Positions 25,036 through 33,030 of a DNA stretch of 33,176 nucleotides are shown piece after piece; position 1 is the stretch's first letter, and the number at the start of each line of letters is the position of its first letter. The notes beneath the pieces were generated by a model. That model worked only from the letters and a program-made list of their open reading frames with translations, ran no database searches and had not been told where the DNA came from. The stretch is from Planctomycetaceae bacterium. GTDB lineage: Bacteria > Planctomycetota > Planctomycetia > Pirellulales > Pirellulaceae. The position numbers were made by a program, and so were the translations under genes. The stretch lies in contig PAQH01000143.1 of NCBI GenBank assembly GCA_002709225.1, forward strand, positions 1-33,176. The letters run 5' to 3'.

Positions 25036-25114
25036 TGTTCTTGATTTCTGTGGACAAGCCGTTGTCGGCAGCAGTGTGGAACTCGGTTCAGTGCTCCCTG
25101 GCAGACAGTGGATT

Positions 25115-25792
25115 TCACTGAGAACTCCGCGTGTCTCGGGTTGTCGCCCATGTCCAGTGCCGGTCGCTCGTGGGTTGGACCGTTGATGTGGGAAAACCGA
25201 AGGTCGAGATCAGCTCACAGATTTCATCCAGGCTTAGTGCAGCGCGTAATGAATCTTCAAACATCTGCTGTGCATGCTCGCCTTCCTCACCCGCATAGGT
25301 TTCTACCAGATTTGTCAGAGTGTCATTGTTAGCGGGACGGAGCAGATCGCGAAAAAACAGGAAGCCTCCTGGCTGGGTTACGCGGATCGCTTCCCCGACT
25401 ATCATCGCTGGGTCGGGAATGTGATGGACAATGTTGTTCGACATGACCAATGGAAAAGAAGCATCTTCGTAGGGAAGTTGTTTGGCATCAACATGCCCCA
25501 ACTGAATCCGGTCGGTTAAGTTGGCGAGTTCGACGTTATAGCGAGCGAGATCCAACATGTGGGTCGCAAGGTCGGTGGCCAAGACGCGGCAGTTAGTGTG
25601 TTGTTGGCAGAGGGCGATCGGTACTTGGGCGGTACCGGTGCCCAGATCCAGCACGTTTGTAGGGCTTCCACAAAGATTTAGCAAATCGGAGACAAAGCAT
25701 TGATTGACAGCCGAATGGTCCATGCTGTCATAGTCACGAGCTTCGCTTTCGGTGTCCATAACTTCCGGTTCGAGAACACGTTGCAGTGCCAC
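25115..25792 (-). CDS. Class I SAM-dependent methyltransferase
   Basis: The product is about 225 residues. The SAM-binding motif I is [12 protein letters not shown] (about 47-58), followed by [14 protein letters not shown] (motif II region), [32 protein letters not shown] (motifs post-II and IV) and [15 protein letters not shown] (motif V/VI). This is a UbiE/COQ5-like class I methyltransferase; the substrate is unknown. The GTG at 25792 is chosen, as no better start precedes the motif; GTTCTCGAACCGGAAG lies close by and an ATG at 25759 would also keep motif I. It lies 18 bases downstream of the permease gene and 79 upstream of thyA, implying co-transcription. The substrate could be a nucleobase derivative or lipid, but this is speculation. 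Confidence 0.82.
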   Translation of the reverse strand: MALQRVLEPEVMDTESEARDYDSMDHSAVNQCFVSDLLNLCGSPTNVLDLGTGTAQVPIALCQQHTNCRVLATDLATHMLDLARYNVELANLTDRIQLGHVDAKQLPYEDASFPLVMSNNIVHHIPDPAMIVGEAIRVTQPGGFLFFRDLLRPANNDTLTNLVETYAGEEGEHAQQMFEDSLRAALSLDEICELISTFGFPTSTVQPTSDRHWTWATTRDTRSSQ

Positions 25793-25810
25793 CTTGAGAA
25801 GATCCTTGAT

Positions 25811-27439
25811 TCAAGAACTTGAGGTGTCCAATTCGTTGGTCGGGTCGGTGTCGGGGAGAGGTGTCGATCCTGAACGCGTTTCCAGGAGGTGCCACACACC
25901 GAGCAGGCTGGCGGTTGCCAGATACCCTCCTGCGTAGCGGCAGACGACTTCCAGTTGGGTGGGTTCCAGCCGGTGGAGCAGGAACGTTGCGTTGCTGGCA
26001 AGGGGAGAGTGTATGACACCGAAACAAGTGAAGATCGCAGCAATCAGATAGAACAGGGATGCGAGTGCGAGCCGTCGGTCAATCAACGCGGCCAGACCGG
26101 AGGCCCAGAGCAGGCTGGTGATGATGAATCCGTTGGAGAGGATTCGTAAATTCAAAAGCGTTGCCTGAGTCGCATCTCCCAGCTGATCGGGTTGAACGGC
26201 GGGATCGCTTACCACCTGACTTGTGAAGAGCTGCGCCAGGTATGCCATGGCAGGAAGGCAGGAAATCGCAATTGCCGCATAGTGACGTCGCGGCGTAGCG
26301 AGATAACTTTGAGCCGTAATTTCTAGGCCGATGAAAATGAGTATCGGGAATATGGCGGCCTTGGGGATGATGGCGTACAAGAGCCCAAAATAGCCAAATA
26401 ACCCCGCGCCACCGACGAACAGTGCGGTTGCCAGCGAGTAGGCCGCCCGCCCGCCCATCGCCTTGTACGCGGGATGGCCAATGTAGGGTGTTGTTTGGAT
26501 GACACCACCACAGAGCGCGGCTGCGAGAGTCGCAATTGCCTCCACGCCGATCACCTTGCCAGTATGGTATTCGTCACCTACGGTCGCGGCGCTTTCAGTG
26601 CAGTCAATTCCACCCACAACAGTGCCAAGAGCGAATGGAAGCACAACGGGAAGGTACTGTAGGCAATCTCCCAGCGCGTTAACCCAATGCAACTGAAAGA
26701 CGCTGAGCCATTGAGTGGGGAGTACTGCATCGGCAACTTGGAATTCTGGTTCTGGTAGGTGTAGCCAACCGGCGTAGGCCATCGAGTAGTAGACGAGGCT
26801 GCCGACCAGTAGTGCTCCGAGAGCTCCGGGTATCCGGAACGGAAAACGGACATGTGCAATCAGTGTGGTCAATATGACAGCTAAGGCAGAAAGACCGGCG
26901 ACTGGATAGTTGACAATCTCCATGAGGGGCATAAATGCGATAATGACTAACGCAATGGCGCTCAACGAACCGAGTAGCCCTGCACGCGGCACGACTTGGC
27001 GAATCCAGTTCGATCCGAGAGCACAGACGCCCTTGAACAAGCCGCTAATGAAGATCGAGCAGATACCGATCTGCCATGTATGGAAAGCGGCCTCTTCAAC
27101 CGGAAGAGTTTCTTTCGCTTGCAGGAAAGCGGGACCCAATACGAAAAATACCATTCCAAAGGTACTCGGTGTATCGAGCCCCAATGGCATTGCTGTGACG
27201 CTTGGGGATCCGGTTCTTCGTGCCAAGCGAAGAGCCATCCAGAAAAACAGGAGGTCACCAACGAGCACGCCAATGGCGGTACCTGGTACCATGTGTTGCA
27301 AGGCGAAGCCGGTAGGAAAGTCAAAGGCCCCAGCAAGTAAACTCACCGTCAACAAGAGGTTGGCGACATTGTCCAGCATCAAGCCAAAGAACGCGTTGAT
27401 ATCACCGGATGCTGCCCACTGATAGCGGTGTTTTGACAT
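25811..27439 (-). CDS. Multi-pass permease, probably xanthine/uracil (NCS2/AzgA-like) type
   Basis: The product is 542 residues with about 12-14 hydrophobic segments. Key segments resemble nucleobase permeases: VLPFALGTVVGGIDCTESAATVGDEYHTGKVIGVEAIATLAAALCGGVIQTTPYIGHPAYKAMGGRAAYSLATAL has the charged ES..GDEY element and the Thr-Pro/Gly motif that line the substrate site in NCS2 carriers. The N-terminus (GDINAFFGLMLDNVANLLL) is like that of the AzgA/COG2252 branch. Uptake of a purine or pyrimidine base is the best guess; sulfate or another anion is less likely. It is the first gene of the minus-strand unit permease-methyltransferase-thyA-folA. Start ATG 27439 is divergent from the ECF sigma gene 242 bp away. 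Confidence 0.72.
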   Translation of the reverse strand: MSKHRYQWAASGDINAFFGLMLDNVANLLLTVSLLAGAFDFPTGFALQHMVPGTAIGVLVGDLLFFWMALRLARRTGSPSVTAMPLGLDTPSTFGMVFFVLGPAFLQAKETLPVEEAAFHTWQIGICSIFISGLFKGVCALGSNWIRQVVPRAGLLGSLSAIALVIIAFMPLMEIVNYPVAGLSALAVILTTLIAHVRFPFRIPGALGALLVGSLVYYSMAYAGWLHLPEPEFQVADAVLPTQWLSVFQLHWVNALGDCLQYLPVVLPFALGTVVGGIDCTESAATVGDEYHTGKVIGVEAIATLAAALCGGVIQTTPYIGHPAYKAMGGRAAYSLATALFVGGAGLFGYFGLLYAIIPKAAIFPILIFIGLEITAQSYLATPRRHYAAIAISCLPAMAYLAQLFTSQVVSDPAVQPDQLGDATQATLLNLRILSNGFIITSLLWASGLAALIDRRLALASLFYLIAAIFTCFGVIHSPLASNATFLLHRLEPTQLEVVCRYAGGYLATASLLGVWHLLETRSGSTPLPDTDPTNELDTSSS

Positions 27440-27681
27440 CGACTCATTCGTTGGGACACATGTTTGCGAATCGGAAGTGCCGTGAGTTTAGGATGACGCC
27501 AGTTACCTGTCAAATCAGGCGATCGTGCGCAAATCCCTGTGAGAGAAGACTTTGCAGTAAGTGCTTTAGCGTGAGACAGGGCTCCCTGGAGGCCGGGAAT
27601 TCGTCAAGCAGTGTTCTCGTTGCTAGGATGTGGGTGGCGAGGGATACACAGGTAGACGCCCCTGGTTGAACATTCTTTGGG

Positions 27682-28338
27682 ATGGATCGTAGAACGATGG
27701 TGCTGACGCACGAGACCGTGACGGATTCAGAAGATGGAGTATTCTCGATAGATCGCGCGGCTGATGAGGAATTGCTTCTGCGTTACCGGCGGACTGGACA
27801 GCAGGAGTGCTTCTCGCAGTTGGTCCGCCGCTACGAACGCGAGTTGTACAATTATCTCTACAAATATCTAGGCAAAGCCGACATGGCTGAGGATGTCTTC
27901 CAGGCGACCTTTGTACAGTTACATCTGAAATGCGAGCAATTTCAGGAAGGGAGGCGATTCCGCCCTTGGCTTTACGCCGTGGCAACGAATCAGGCGATTG
28001 ACTTCCAACGGCGCAACCGACGCCATCGGATTCTCAGCCTGGATGGTGGGGGCCACAGTCGGGATGAAGAAAGCGGCCAATTCGCGGATCTACTGGCGAG
28101 CGAGACTCCGGGGCCGCTTCAGCATGTGTCTGCTCGTGAACGCGAGGCCTGGGTGGCAACTGCAATGGCTGAACTATCGGAGGCGGCTCGTAGCGTAATC
28201 GAATTGGTCTATTTTCAGGGATTAAAGTACCGTGAGGCAGCCGAAGTCTTGAAAGTTCCCGTTGGTACGGTGAAAAGCCGCCTGCACTCAGCGATTACGC
28301 GTTTAAGCGCGACCTTCGAAGACTCCGGATTGGAATAG
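27682..28338 (+). CDS. ECF-type RNA polymerase sigma factor
   Basis: The product is 218 residues. The sigma-2 region (about 28-113: DEELLLRYRRTGQQECFSQLVRRYERELYNYLYKYLG..AEDVFQATFVQLH..FRPWLYAVATNQAIDFQRR) and the sigma-4 region (about 157-210: MAELSEAARSVIELVYFQGLKYREAAEVLKVPVGTVKSRLHSAITRL) are complete. They are joined by a polar linker, and there is no sigma-3 domain, as in the extracytoplasmic-function class. The start ATG 27682 is followed by a second in-frame ATG at 27697, which is also possible. The next gene starts 11 bases after the stop and encodes a membrane anti-sigma-like protein, so the two are almost certainly co-expressed and interact. Target promoters are not visible. Confidence 0.92.
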   Translation: MDRRTMVLTHETVTDSEDGVFSIDRAADEELLLRYRRTGQQECFSQLVRRYERELYNYLYKYLGKADMAEDVFQATFVQLHLKCEQFQEGRRFRPWLYAVATNQAIDFQRRNRRHRILSLDGGGHSRDEESGQFADLLASETPGPLQHVSAREREAWVATAMAELSEAARSVIELVYFQGLKYREAAEVLKVPVGTVKSRLHSAITRLSATFEDSGLE

Positions 28339-28349
28339 CAATAAACCCG

Positions 28350-29372
28350 ATGCGACACGACTTACTGGGATATCTGCTGGGAGCATTGGATGCGAACGAG
28401 CGAGATGCCATTGAACAGCAGCTGAATGTAGACCCACAACTGCGGGAGCAGTTGCGGGTATGTCAAGCGCGCCTCGGTTTGTTGGGGAGGTCTGATCCGG
28501 AACGCGATCCACCTGGAGGATTAGCCGAACGCACGGTGAACGCGGTGACTTCCGATGGTAACGATGACCCCGCGGCGCCGCTGTTTCGCCCTGCTCTTCT
28601 AATGGAAGGAGCTGGAGAGGCGTCGTCTCGTTGGACATTTTTCGACGCGGTGGTTGTTTCCATGGTAATGCTCCTTTGCGTCCTGCTTTTTTTTCCGGCG
28701 GTACTTAGCAGTCGCTCTCTGGCACATCGCAACGTTTGTGAAAACAATCTTCGCCAACTGCATCAGGCTCTTAGCCTATACAGTACGATGACGATTGACC
28801 GCAGGTTTCCGTACATCGCCACAAACGGAAATCAGGCTTTTGCCGGCATGGTTGGGCCGACATTGATTGAGTTGCAATTGATCGAAGATGCTTCGGTGTT
28901 CGTCTGTCCCTCCTCGCCGTTGAGCCGTAATCGAGCATCGTGGCACGTTCCCACACCGGCTGAAATTGACCGCGCCAAAGGGTATGTGTTGCGGCAGCTG
29001 CAAAGTCAAGCTTTTGGCTCTTATGGGTACAGCCTGGGAGTCATTGATCGCGGCAAGTATCTCCCGCCACGGAACGAAAATAGGCCATACTTTGCATTAA
29101 TTGCTGATGCGCCGAGCTTGCATTTGCCGGGCCGGCGTTCGGTCAATCATGGGATGCGGGGACAGAATGTTTTGTTGGAGGACGGCCACATTCAGTTCTT
29201 GCGGGATATGCCGGGTCCCGATTATCCGGATCACCCATTTCTTAGCCGGCGAGGTTTAGTTGAACCAGGTCGTGACAGTTATGACGCGGTCATCGGCAGC
29301 AGTTTTGAACGGCCGTTTGCAAGAGGGGTCCAAACGATCGCTTTGCAACCGGGTCGCAGTGATCATCCCTAG
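28350..29372 (+). CDS. Membrane anti-sigma-like protein with pseudopilin (DUF1559-like) extracytoplasmic domain
   Basis: The product is 340 residues. Residues 1-45 (LLGYLLGALDANERDAIEQQLNVDPQLREQL) read like an anti-sigma N-terminal helical domain, without a Zn HxxxCxxC motif. A linker leads to one TM segment (about 97-118, FFDAVVVSMVMLLCVLLFFPAV). Immediately after come SRSLAHRNVCENNLRQLHQAL (C130), VCPSSP (185-190) and NHGMRGQNVLLEDGHIQFL with H267 ten residues before D278-G279. These match the post-TM, CPS-D/P and H-X9-DG features of DUF1559 prepilin-like proteins, whose LLxPAV-xxARxxARRxxCxNNLKQ segment closely parallels this one. No prepilin peptidase cleavage site is seen. Translationally close to the sigma gene, it probably sequesters it. 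Confidence 0.75.
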   Translation: MRHDLLGYLLGALDANERDAIEQQLNVDPQLREQLRVCQARLGLLGRSDPERDPPGGLAERTVNAVTSDGNDDPAAPLFRPALLMEGAGEASSRWTFFDAVVVSMVMLLCVLLFFPAVLSSRSLAHRNVCENNLRQLHQALSLYSTMTIDRRFPYIATNGNQAFAGMVGPTLIELQLIEDASVFVCPSSPLSRNRASWHVPTPAEIDRAKGYVLRQLQSQAFGSYGYSLGVIDRGKYLPPRNENRPYFALIADAPSLHLPGRRSVNHGMRGQNVLLEDGHIQFLRDMPGPDYPDHPFLSRRGLVEPGRDSYDAVIGSSFERPFARGVQTIALQPGRSDHP

Positions 29373-29395
29373 TGATTGCGAGTCGCTGTAGCACT

Positions 29396-29439
29396 GTTAC
29401 GCGCGTAGAGATTGCGCGGTGACCGGTGAGCTATTTTTT
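29396..29439 (+). terminator. Candidate terminator after the sigma/anti-sigma unit
   Basis: GTTAC-GCGC (29396-29404) pairs with GCGC-G-GTGAC (29414-29423), one bulged G, across a 9-base loop. A run of six T (29434-29439) follows 10 bases later. The delay to the T-run weakens the call. Between here and the next gene no other gene was seen, but a 10-bp direct repeat GAGTCGACGA (29499-29508 and 29594-29603) is present. Confidence 0.4.
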
Positions 29440-29636
29440 GGCACGGTTTATCTCACGTGTTCTTGATGCGACCGTGTTGTTGAACCAAACTAGACGTGAG
29501 TCGACGAAAGACGTAGTGGTTGTAGTCCCCGGACCAGCCACCCTGTCGTTTTGCGTTTTCGAAGGTTGTTGATGGGCGGTTCGGTTTACTGCTGAGTCGA
29601 CGATGTTGCACAAGAAATCCAGAGGTGCGTGAACGC

Positions 29637-30704
29637 ATGATGTGGCGAACAAAACCCATGCTAGTGATGGCCCTGTCCTCAATGTGGATCTTGGTGTCAG
29701 GTGTACTTGCCGCGCCTCAGGAGGACAAACGCAAGCTGGCTATTACCGGCCCGACTGCTGCCGACGCGGATTTTGCACTTCAGGGTGAATACTTGGGGCG
29801 AATGCCCGGCCGCGGCTTCCGCAGGAGTTCGCTCGGTCTCCAGGTCATTGCTATGGGGGATGGTGCCTTTTCAGCGGTGCTATTGGCAGGTGGTTTGCCC
29901 GGTGCTGGCTGGGACCGTGCGACACGGCATTCGTTGGAAGGTAATCGAAAAGAAGATCTGCTCAGTCTGGCTAGTACCCAGTGGTCCGCCAGTGTGCGCG
30001 ATGGGCGGGCGACGATTCATGGTTCTGGTGGTGGAGTTGTCGCAGTCTTGAATAAGATTCACCGTGTCAGTGCGACGCTTGGGGCGCGGCCTGCTGCAGA
30101 CGCGACCGTCTTGTTTGACGGGACAAGTGTTGAACATTGGCGGGACGCGAAGGTGACCGAAGACGGCCTACTGATGGCCGGCGTGATGACTCAAATGCCA
30201 GTGCAGGACTTCTATCTCCACCTGGAATTTCGCACCCCCTACATGCCGTATGCTCGTGGACAGGCGCGGGCGAATAGCGGAGTCTATATTCAGCGGCGTT
30301 ATGAAGTTCAGATATTGGATTCTTTCGGGTTGAAGGGTGTGGGAAATGAGTGTGGTGCACTTTATCGGCAGCAGCAGCCGGATTTGAACATGTGTTTCCC
30401 ACCTCTGTCCTGGCAGACTTACGACATTCAATTTACCGCGGCGCAGTGGAATACCGCGGGTGAAAAAACCGCCAATGCAAGATTAACGGTGCTGCATAAC
30501 GGTGAGCCGATTCACAGTGACCGGGAGTTAAGTAATAAGACGGGGGCCGGGAAGCCTGAGGGACCTGAGCCGTTGCCGATTTACCTGCAGGATCATGGTA
30601 ATCCAGTGCAGTTCAGGAACGTCTGGATATCGTTTGATCCCGCCACAGCTCAACCGGCGCAGCGTTGTAGATTGTTCCGTCGACGGTTGCTTTGGCGGCG
30701 CTAG
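29637..30704 (+). CDS. DUF1080 (3-keto-disaccharide hydrolase-type) secreted protein
   Basis: The product is about 355 residues. A signal peptide (TKPMLVMALSSMWILVSGVLAAP) precedes a first beta-rich domain (about 40-145) with the LQGEYLGRMP...GLQVIAMGDGAFSAVLLAGGLPGAGWD pattern. Next comes the DUF1080 domain (about 155-350): VLFDGTSVEHWRD, ANSGVYIQRRYEVQILDSFG, ECGALYRQQQP, WQTYDIQF and IYLQDHGNPVQFRNVWI. DUF1080 proteins adopt a concanavalin-like fold and some hydrolyse 3-keto-disaccharides or bind glycans. The longest frame starts at GTG 29625; ATG 29637 or 29640 is likelier. It lies 264 bp past the sigma unit and is probably separately transcribed; it might still be under that sigma factor, which is untested. 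Confidence 0.85.
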   Translation: MMWRTKPMLVMALSSMWILVSGVLAAPQEDKRKLAITGPTAADADFALQGEYLGRMPGRGFRRSSLGLQVIAMGDGAFSAVLLAGGLPGAGWDRATRHSLEGNRKEDLLSLASTQWSASVRDGRATIHGSGGGVVAVLNKIHRVSATLGARPAADATVLFDGTSVEHWRDAKVTEDGLLMAGVMTQMPVQDFYLHLEFRTPYMPYARGQARANSGVYIQRRYEVQILDSFGLKGVGNECGALYRQQQPDLNMCFPPLSWQTYDIQFTAAQWNTAGEKTANARLTVLHNGEPIHSDRELSNKTGAGKPEGPEPLPIYLQDHGNPVQFRNVWISFDPATAQPAQRCRLFRRRLLWRR

Positions 30705-30763
30705 GAACTTGAGCGTTACCGAGGATCCGGGGTAGGTCTGTAGCACGAACGGCAGCGGCTGCT

Positions 30764-32461
30764 TTACGCTGGATTGGCTTTGCGCCGCAGACTAACCAGG
30801 CACATGTCGTCAAATTGTGTGCCCTTTCCGATGAATTGACGAACATCCGCAATAATGGCTTCGCCGAGCTCCTGCGCGGAGGAATCTATCTCTTGTACGT
30901 GCTTTCGAATGGCTTTGATTCCGTACTCGTCATCACTGGGGTTCATGGCTTCGTTAATGCCATCTGTATACATGGTTAGCGAGTCACCAGGTTGCAGCGT
31001 AACTTCACACTGCTCGTATTCAACTCCCTCCATTACTCCCAGCGGGAGATCTGCCTCTTCTTCGATAGGTTCGTCAACACTGCCATCGGCATGGCGGTGC
31101 ATGGGTGACATGTGACCGGCATTCACCATCGTAGCAGTATGCGAGTTGGGATCGACCAGGACGGCGATGAGAGTCACGAATCGATCGGTCGCAATCGCGC
31201 TCAGGCTGTCATTTAGCTGGTTGATCGCAGCCGCCAGGTTAGGTTGACTTGCCAGGGCGAAACGAGTCTCAGCCGAGAGCTTTGCCATCATTAAAGCGGC
31301 GGCAACTCCATGACCGACAACATCGGCCACGATGACAGCGATGCGTTCGTCCGCGAGTTGGATGTAGTCGTAATAGTCACCGCCTACGTGGTTTGCTGGA
31401 TGGTAGTATTGGTAGAATTCATAGTCTTCAAGTTCCGGTGGATTGCTCGGTAGGAAACCAGTTTGGACATCGTTCGCCAGTTGCAAATCGCGTTCCAGTG
31501 CTTGTTGCAACAAAGCTTTTTCGTGCATTTGTGCGTTGTCAATCGCGATCCCGGCCTGGGCCGCTACGCTGGCAAGGACGTCGAGATCCTCTTGCTGGAA
31601 TCGTTTGGACTGGTCAAGTGTGTCAACTTGAATCACCCCCATCGATTTTCCGTCACTGTTGATCAACGGCGCACACATCATCGAACGGATCCTGAAGTCA
31701 GCAATACTTTGACTCATGTTGAAGCGTTCGTCGGTGGCGGCATCCGCAGAGAGAATTGCCTCCTGACTATCCATGACCTGATTAACAATTGTGCGGCTCA
31801 CACGTATTGTGTCTTCCGCGTCGCCCCTGCGTGCTTTGGTCCAGCGCGGGACAAGTACCCCTTGGTCATTCTTCAATCCCAGGAAGCCCCGGTCGGCTTG
31901 CATGAAGATTGTGAACAGACTTGTAAGTACGTTGGGTAACACCTCTTCTAATGACAGTGCTTTGCCTAGACTGCTCGTGATTTCAAGTAGTGCTTTGAGC
32001 TTGGCTTCTGGGCTGGAGACAAATTGAGCGCGACCTCGAAACGAAGCGATATCGACCTTTGACATAATCGTGGCCGTTGCTTCGCTTCCCTCGTCGTCGA
32101 CGAACAGGGCACTTACCTGGGCTGCGTCGATCGTTGCGTCTTCGACCTCTTCCGCAGGTGTTTCGCCCGATACGCTGAATCGAAAAGTGACATCGCAGAT
32201 GCGAACCGAATCGCCCTCGTTCAGGTCAACAGGGCCTTTCTCGAAAATATCATTATCGTTCAGAAACGTGTGATTGCGGGACAATAGGTCTTCCAGCAGG
32301 AACTGGTCGCCTTCATAGAGTATCTGGGCGTGTTTGCGGCTGACCGCCCCGACTTCCAACACAATCTGGCAGTCCGGGTGCCGGCCAATCACATTGGTGG
32401 ATTGAGCGACTTCGTATTTGGCACCAATGTGAGGACCGTCGATGACTTGTAAGAACGCCAT
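30764..32461 (-). CDS. FHA-GAF-SpoIIE (PP2C) serine phosphatase, RsbU-like
   Basis: The product is about 565 residues. An N-terminal FHA domain (about 2-97: IGRHPDCQIVL, VSRKHAQILY, FLLEDLLSRNHTFLND) binds phosphothreonine peptides. A GAF sensor domain (about 155-312: LPNVLTSLFTIFMQADRGFLGLKND, MCAPLINSDGKSMGVIQVDT, DVLASVAAQAGIAIDNAQ) follows. A helical linker then leads to a PP2C-type SpoIIE phosphatase domain (about 345-558: VGGDYYDYI, VADVVGHGVAAALMMA, LTMYTDGINEAMN, GTQFDDMCLV), with the metal-binding aspartates present. It should dephosphorylate an anti-anti-sigma (STAS) protein and control a partner-switching pathway; no STAS or kinase gene lies in the window. ATG 32461 is preferred over TTG 32476. 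Confidence 0.93.
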   Translation of the reverse strand: MAFLQVIDGPHIGAKYEVAQSTNVIGRHPDCQIVLEVGAVSRKHAQILYEGDQFLLEDLLSRNHTFLNDNDIFEKGPVDLNEGDSVRICDVTFRFSVSGETPAEEVEDATIDAAQVSALFVDDEGSEATATIMSKVDIASFRGRAQFVSSPEAKLKALLEITSSLGKALSLEEVLPNVLTSLFTIFMQADRGFLGLKNDQGVLVPRWTKARRGDAEDTIRVSRTIVNQVMDSQEAILSADAATDERFNMSQSIADFRIRSMMCAPLINSDGKSMGVIQVDTLDQSKRFQQEDLDVLASVAAQAGIAIDNAQMHEKALLQQALERDLQLANDVQTGFLPSNPPELEDYEFYQYYHPANHVGGDYYDYIQLADERIAVIVADVVGHGVAAALMMAKLSAETRFALASQPNLAAAINQLNDSLSAIATDRFVTLIAVLVDPNSHTATMVNAGHMSPMHRHADGSVDEPIEEEADLPLGVMEGVEYEQCEVTLQPGDSLTMYTDGINEAMNPSDDEYGIKAIRKHVQEIDSSAQELGEAIIADVRQFIGKGTQFDDMCLVSLRRKANPA

Positions 32462-32785
32462 TTGATTAATCTTCAAACGAAGCTAATGAACGGATAGCGT
32501 CAGACTCGTGACGACAAGCGCGATTTTAGTGACCGCCTTATCGGAGCGTCAACCAAGGCAGGCTCATCACCCGGGTCAGATAACTGAACTGAGGCCTTCA
32601 GGCAGGATATTTTCGTTGCTGCCCGTTCTGAGTCCACCGCAGGTCGACGTAGACCTTGTGTGGGCCCGCCACATGGGGGAGGTGGGTTGCCACATGGCCT
32701 TGACCAGTGCAGACAGAGGGCTTACGGTGACGCTCCGAAAGTAAATGTCGACCCGGTCCGTATACCACCGTTAGTTTGTAGATCG
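32462..32785. other. Intergenic region between the phosphatase gene and tRNA-Gln, no gene seen
   Basis: About 320 bases without a convincing coding frame. It contains a GCCACATGG direct repeat (near 32670 and 32691) of uncertain meaning. Promoters for the divergent phosphatase gene and the tRNA should lie here but could not be placed. Confidence 0.4.
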
Positions 32786-32856
32786 TGGCCCCTAGTGTAA
32801 TGGCAGCACGACTGACTCTGGATCAGTTAGTCTAGGTTCGAATCCTAGGGGGCCAG
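32786..32856 (+). tRNA. tRNA-Gln (anticodon CUG)
   Basis: A 71-nt cloverleaf is complete. The acceptor stem TGGCCCC (32786-32792) pairs with GGGGCCA (32849-32855), with discriminator G at 32856. The D stem is GTGT/GCAC. The anticodon stem ACTGA/TCAGT holds loop CTCTGGA with anticodon CTG, reading CAG. The T stem is CTAGG/CCTAG with loop TTCGAAT. The 3' CCA is not encoded, so it must be added after transcription. Confidence 0.95.
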
Positions 32857-33030
32857 TTTTCACGTTGACCGTGGCGCCGAATCGGACGGCATCTTCAGCG
32901 GTTCAGGCGCATACGGGATACCTGTATCCTGTTCGGAGTGCCCCCGTCTTTTTGAAGTGCGCTTTGCTGCTGGTGGGATTTCGATCTCTTGTTCGTAATT
33001 CCCTGTGGTTTAATGTTGGTCTGGCCCGAT
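32857..33030. other. Spacer between tRNA-Gln and the right-edge gene
   Basis: No gene or regulatory element could be identified. A short T-run (32857-32860) directly after the tRNA could contribute to its 3' end. Confidence 0.3.

Noticed and set aside
32508..32744. 78-codon plus-strand frame before the tRNA.
   Set aside because: No features or start signal; composition resembles intergenic DNA.
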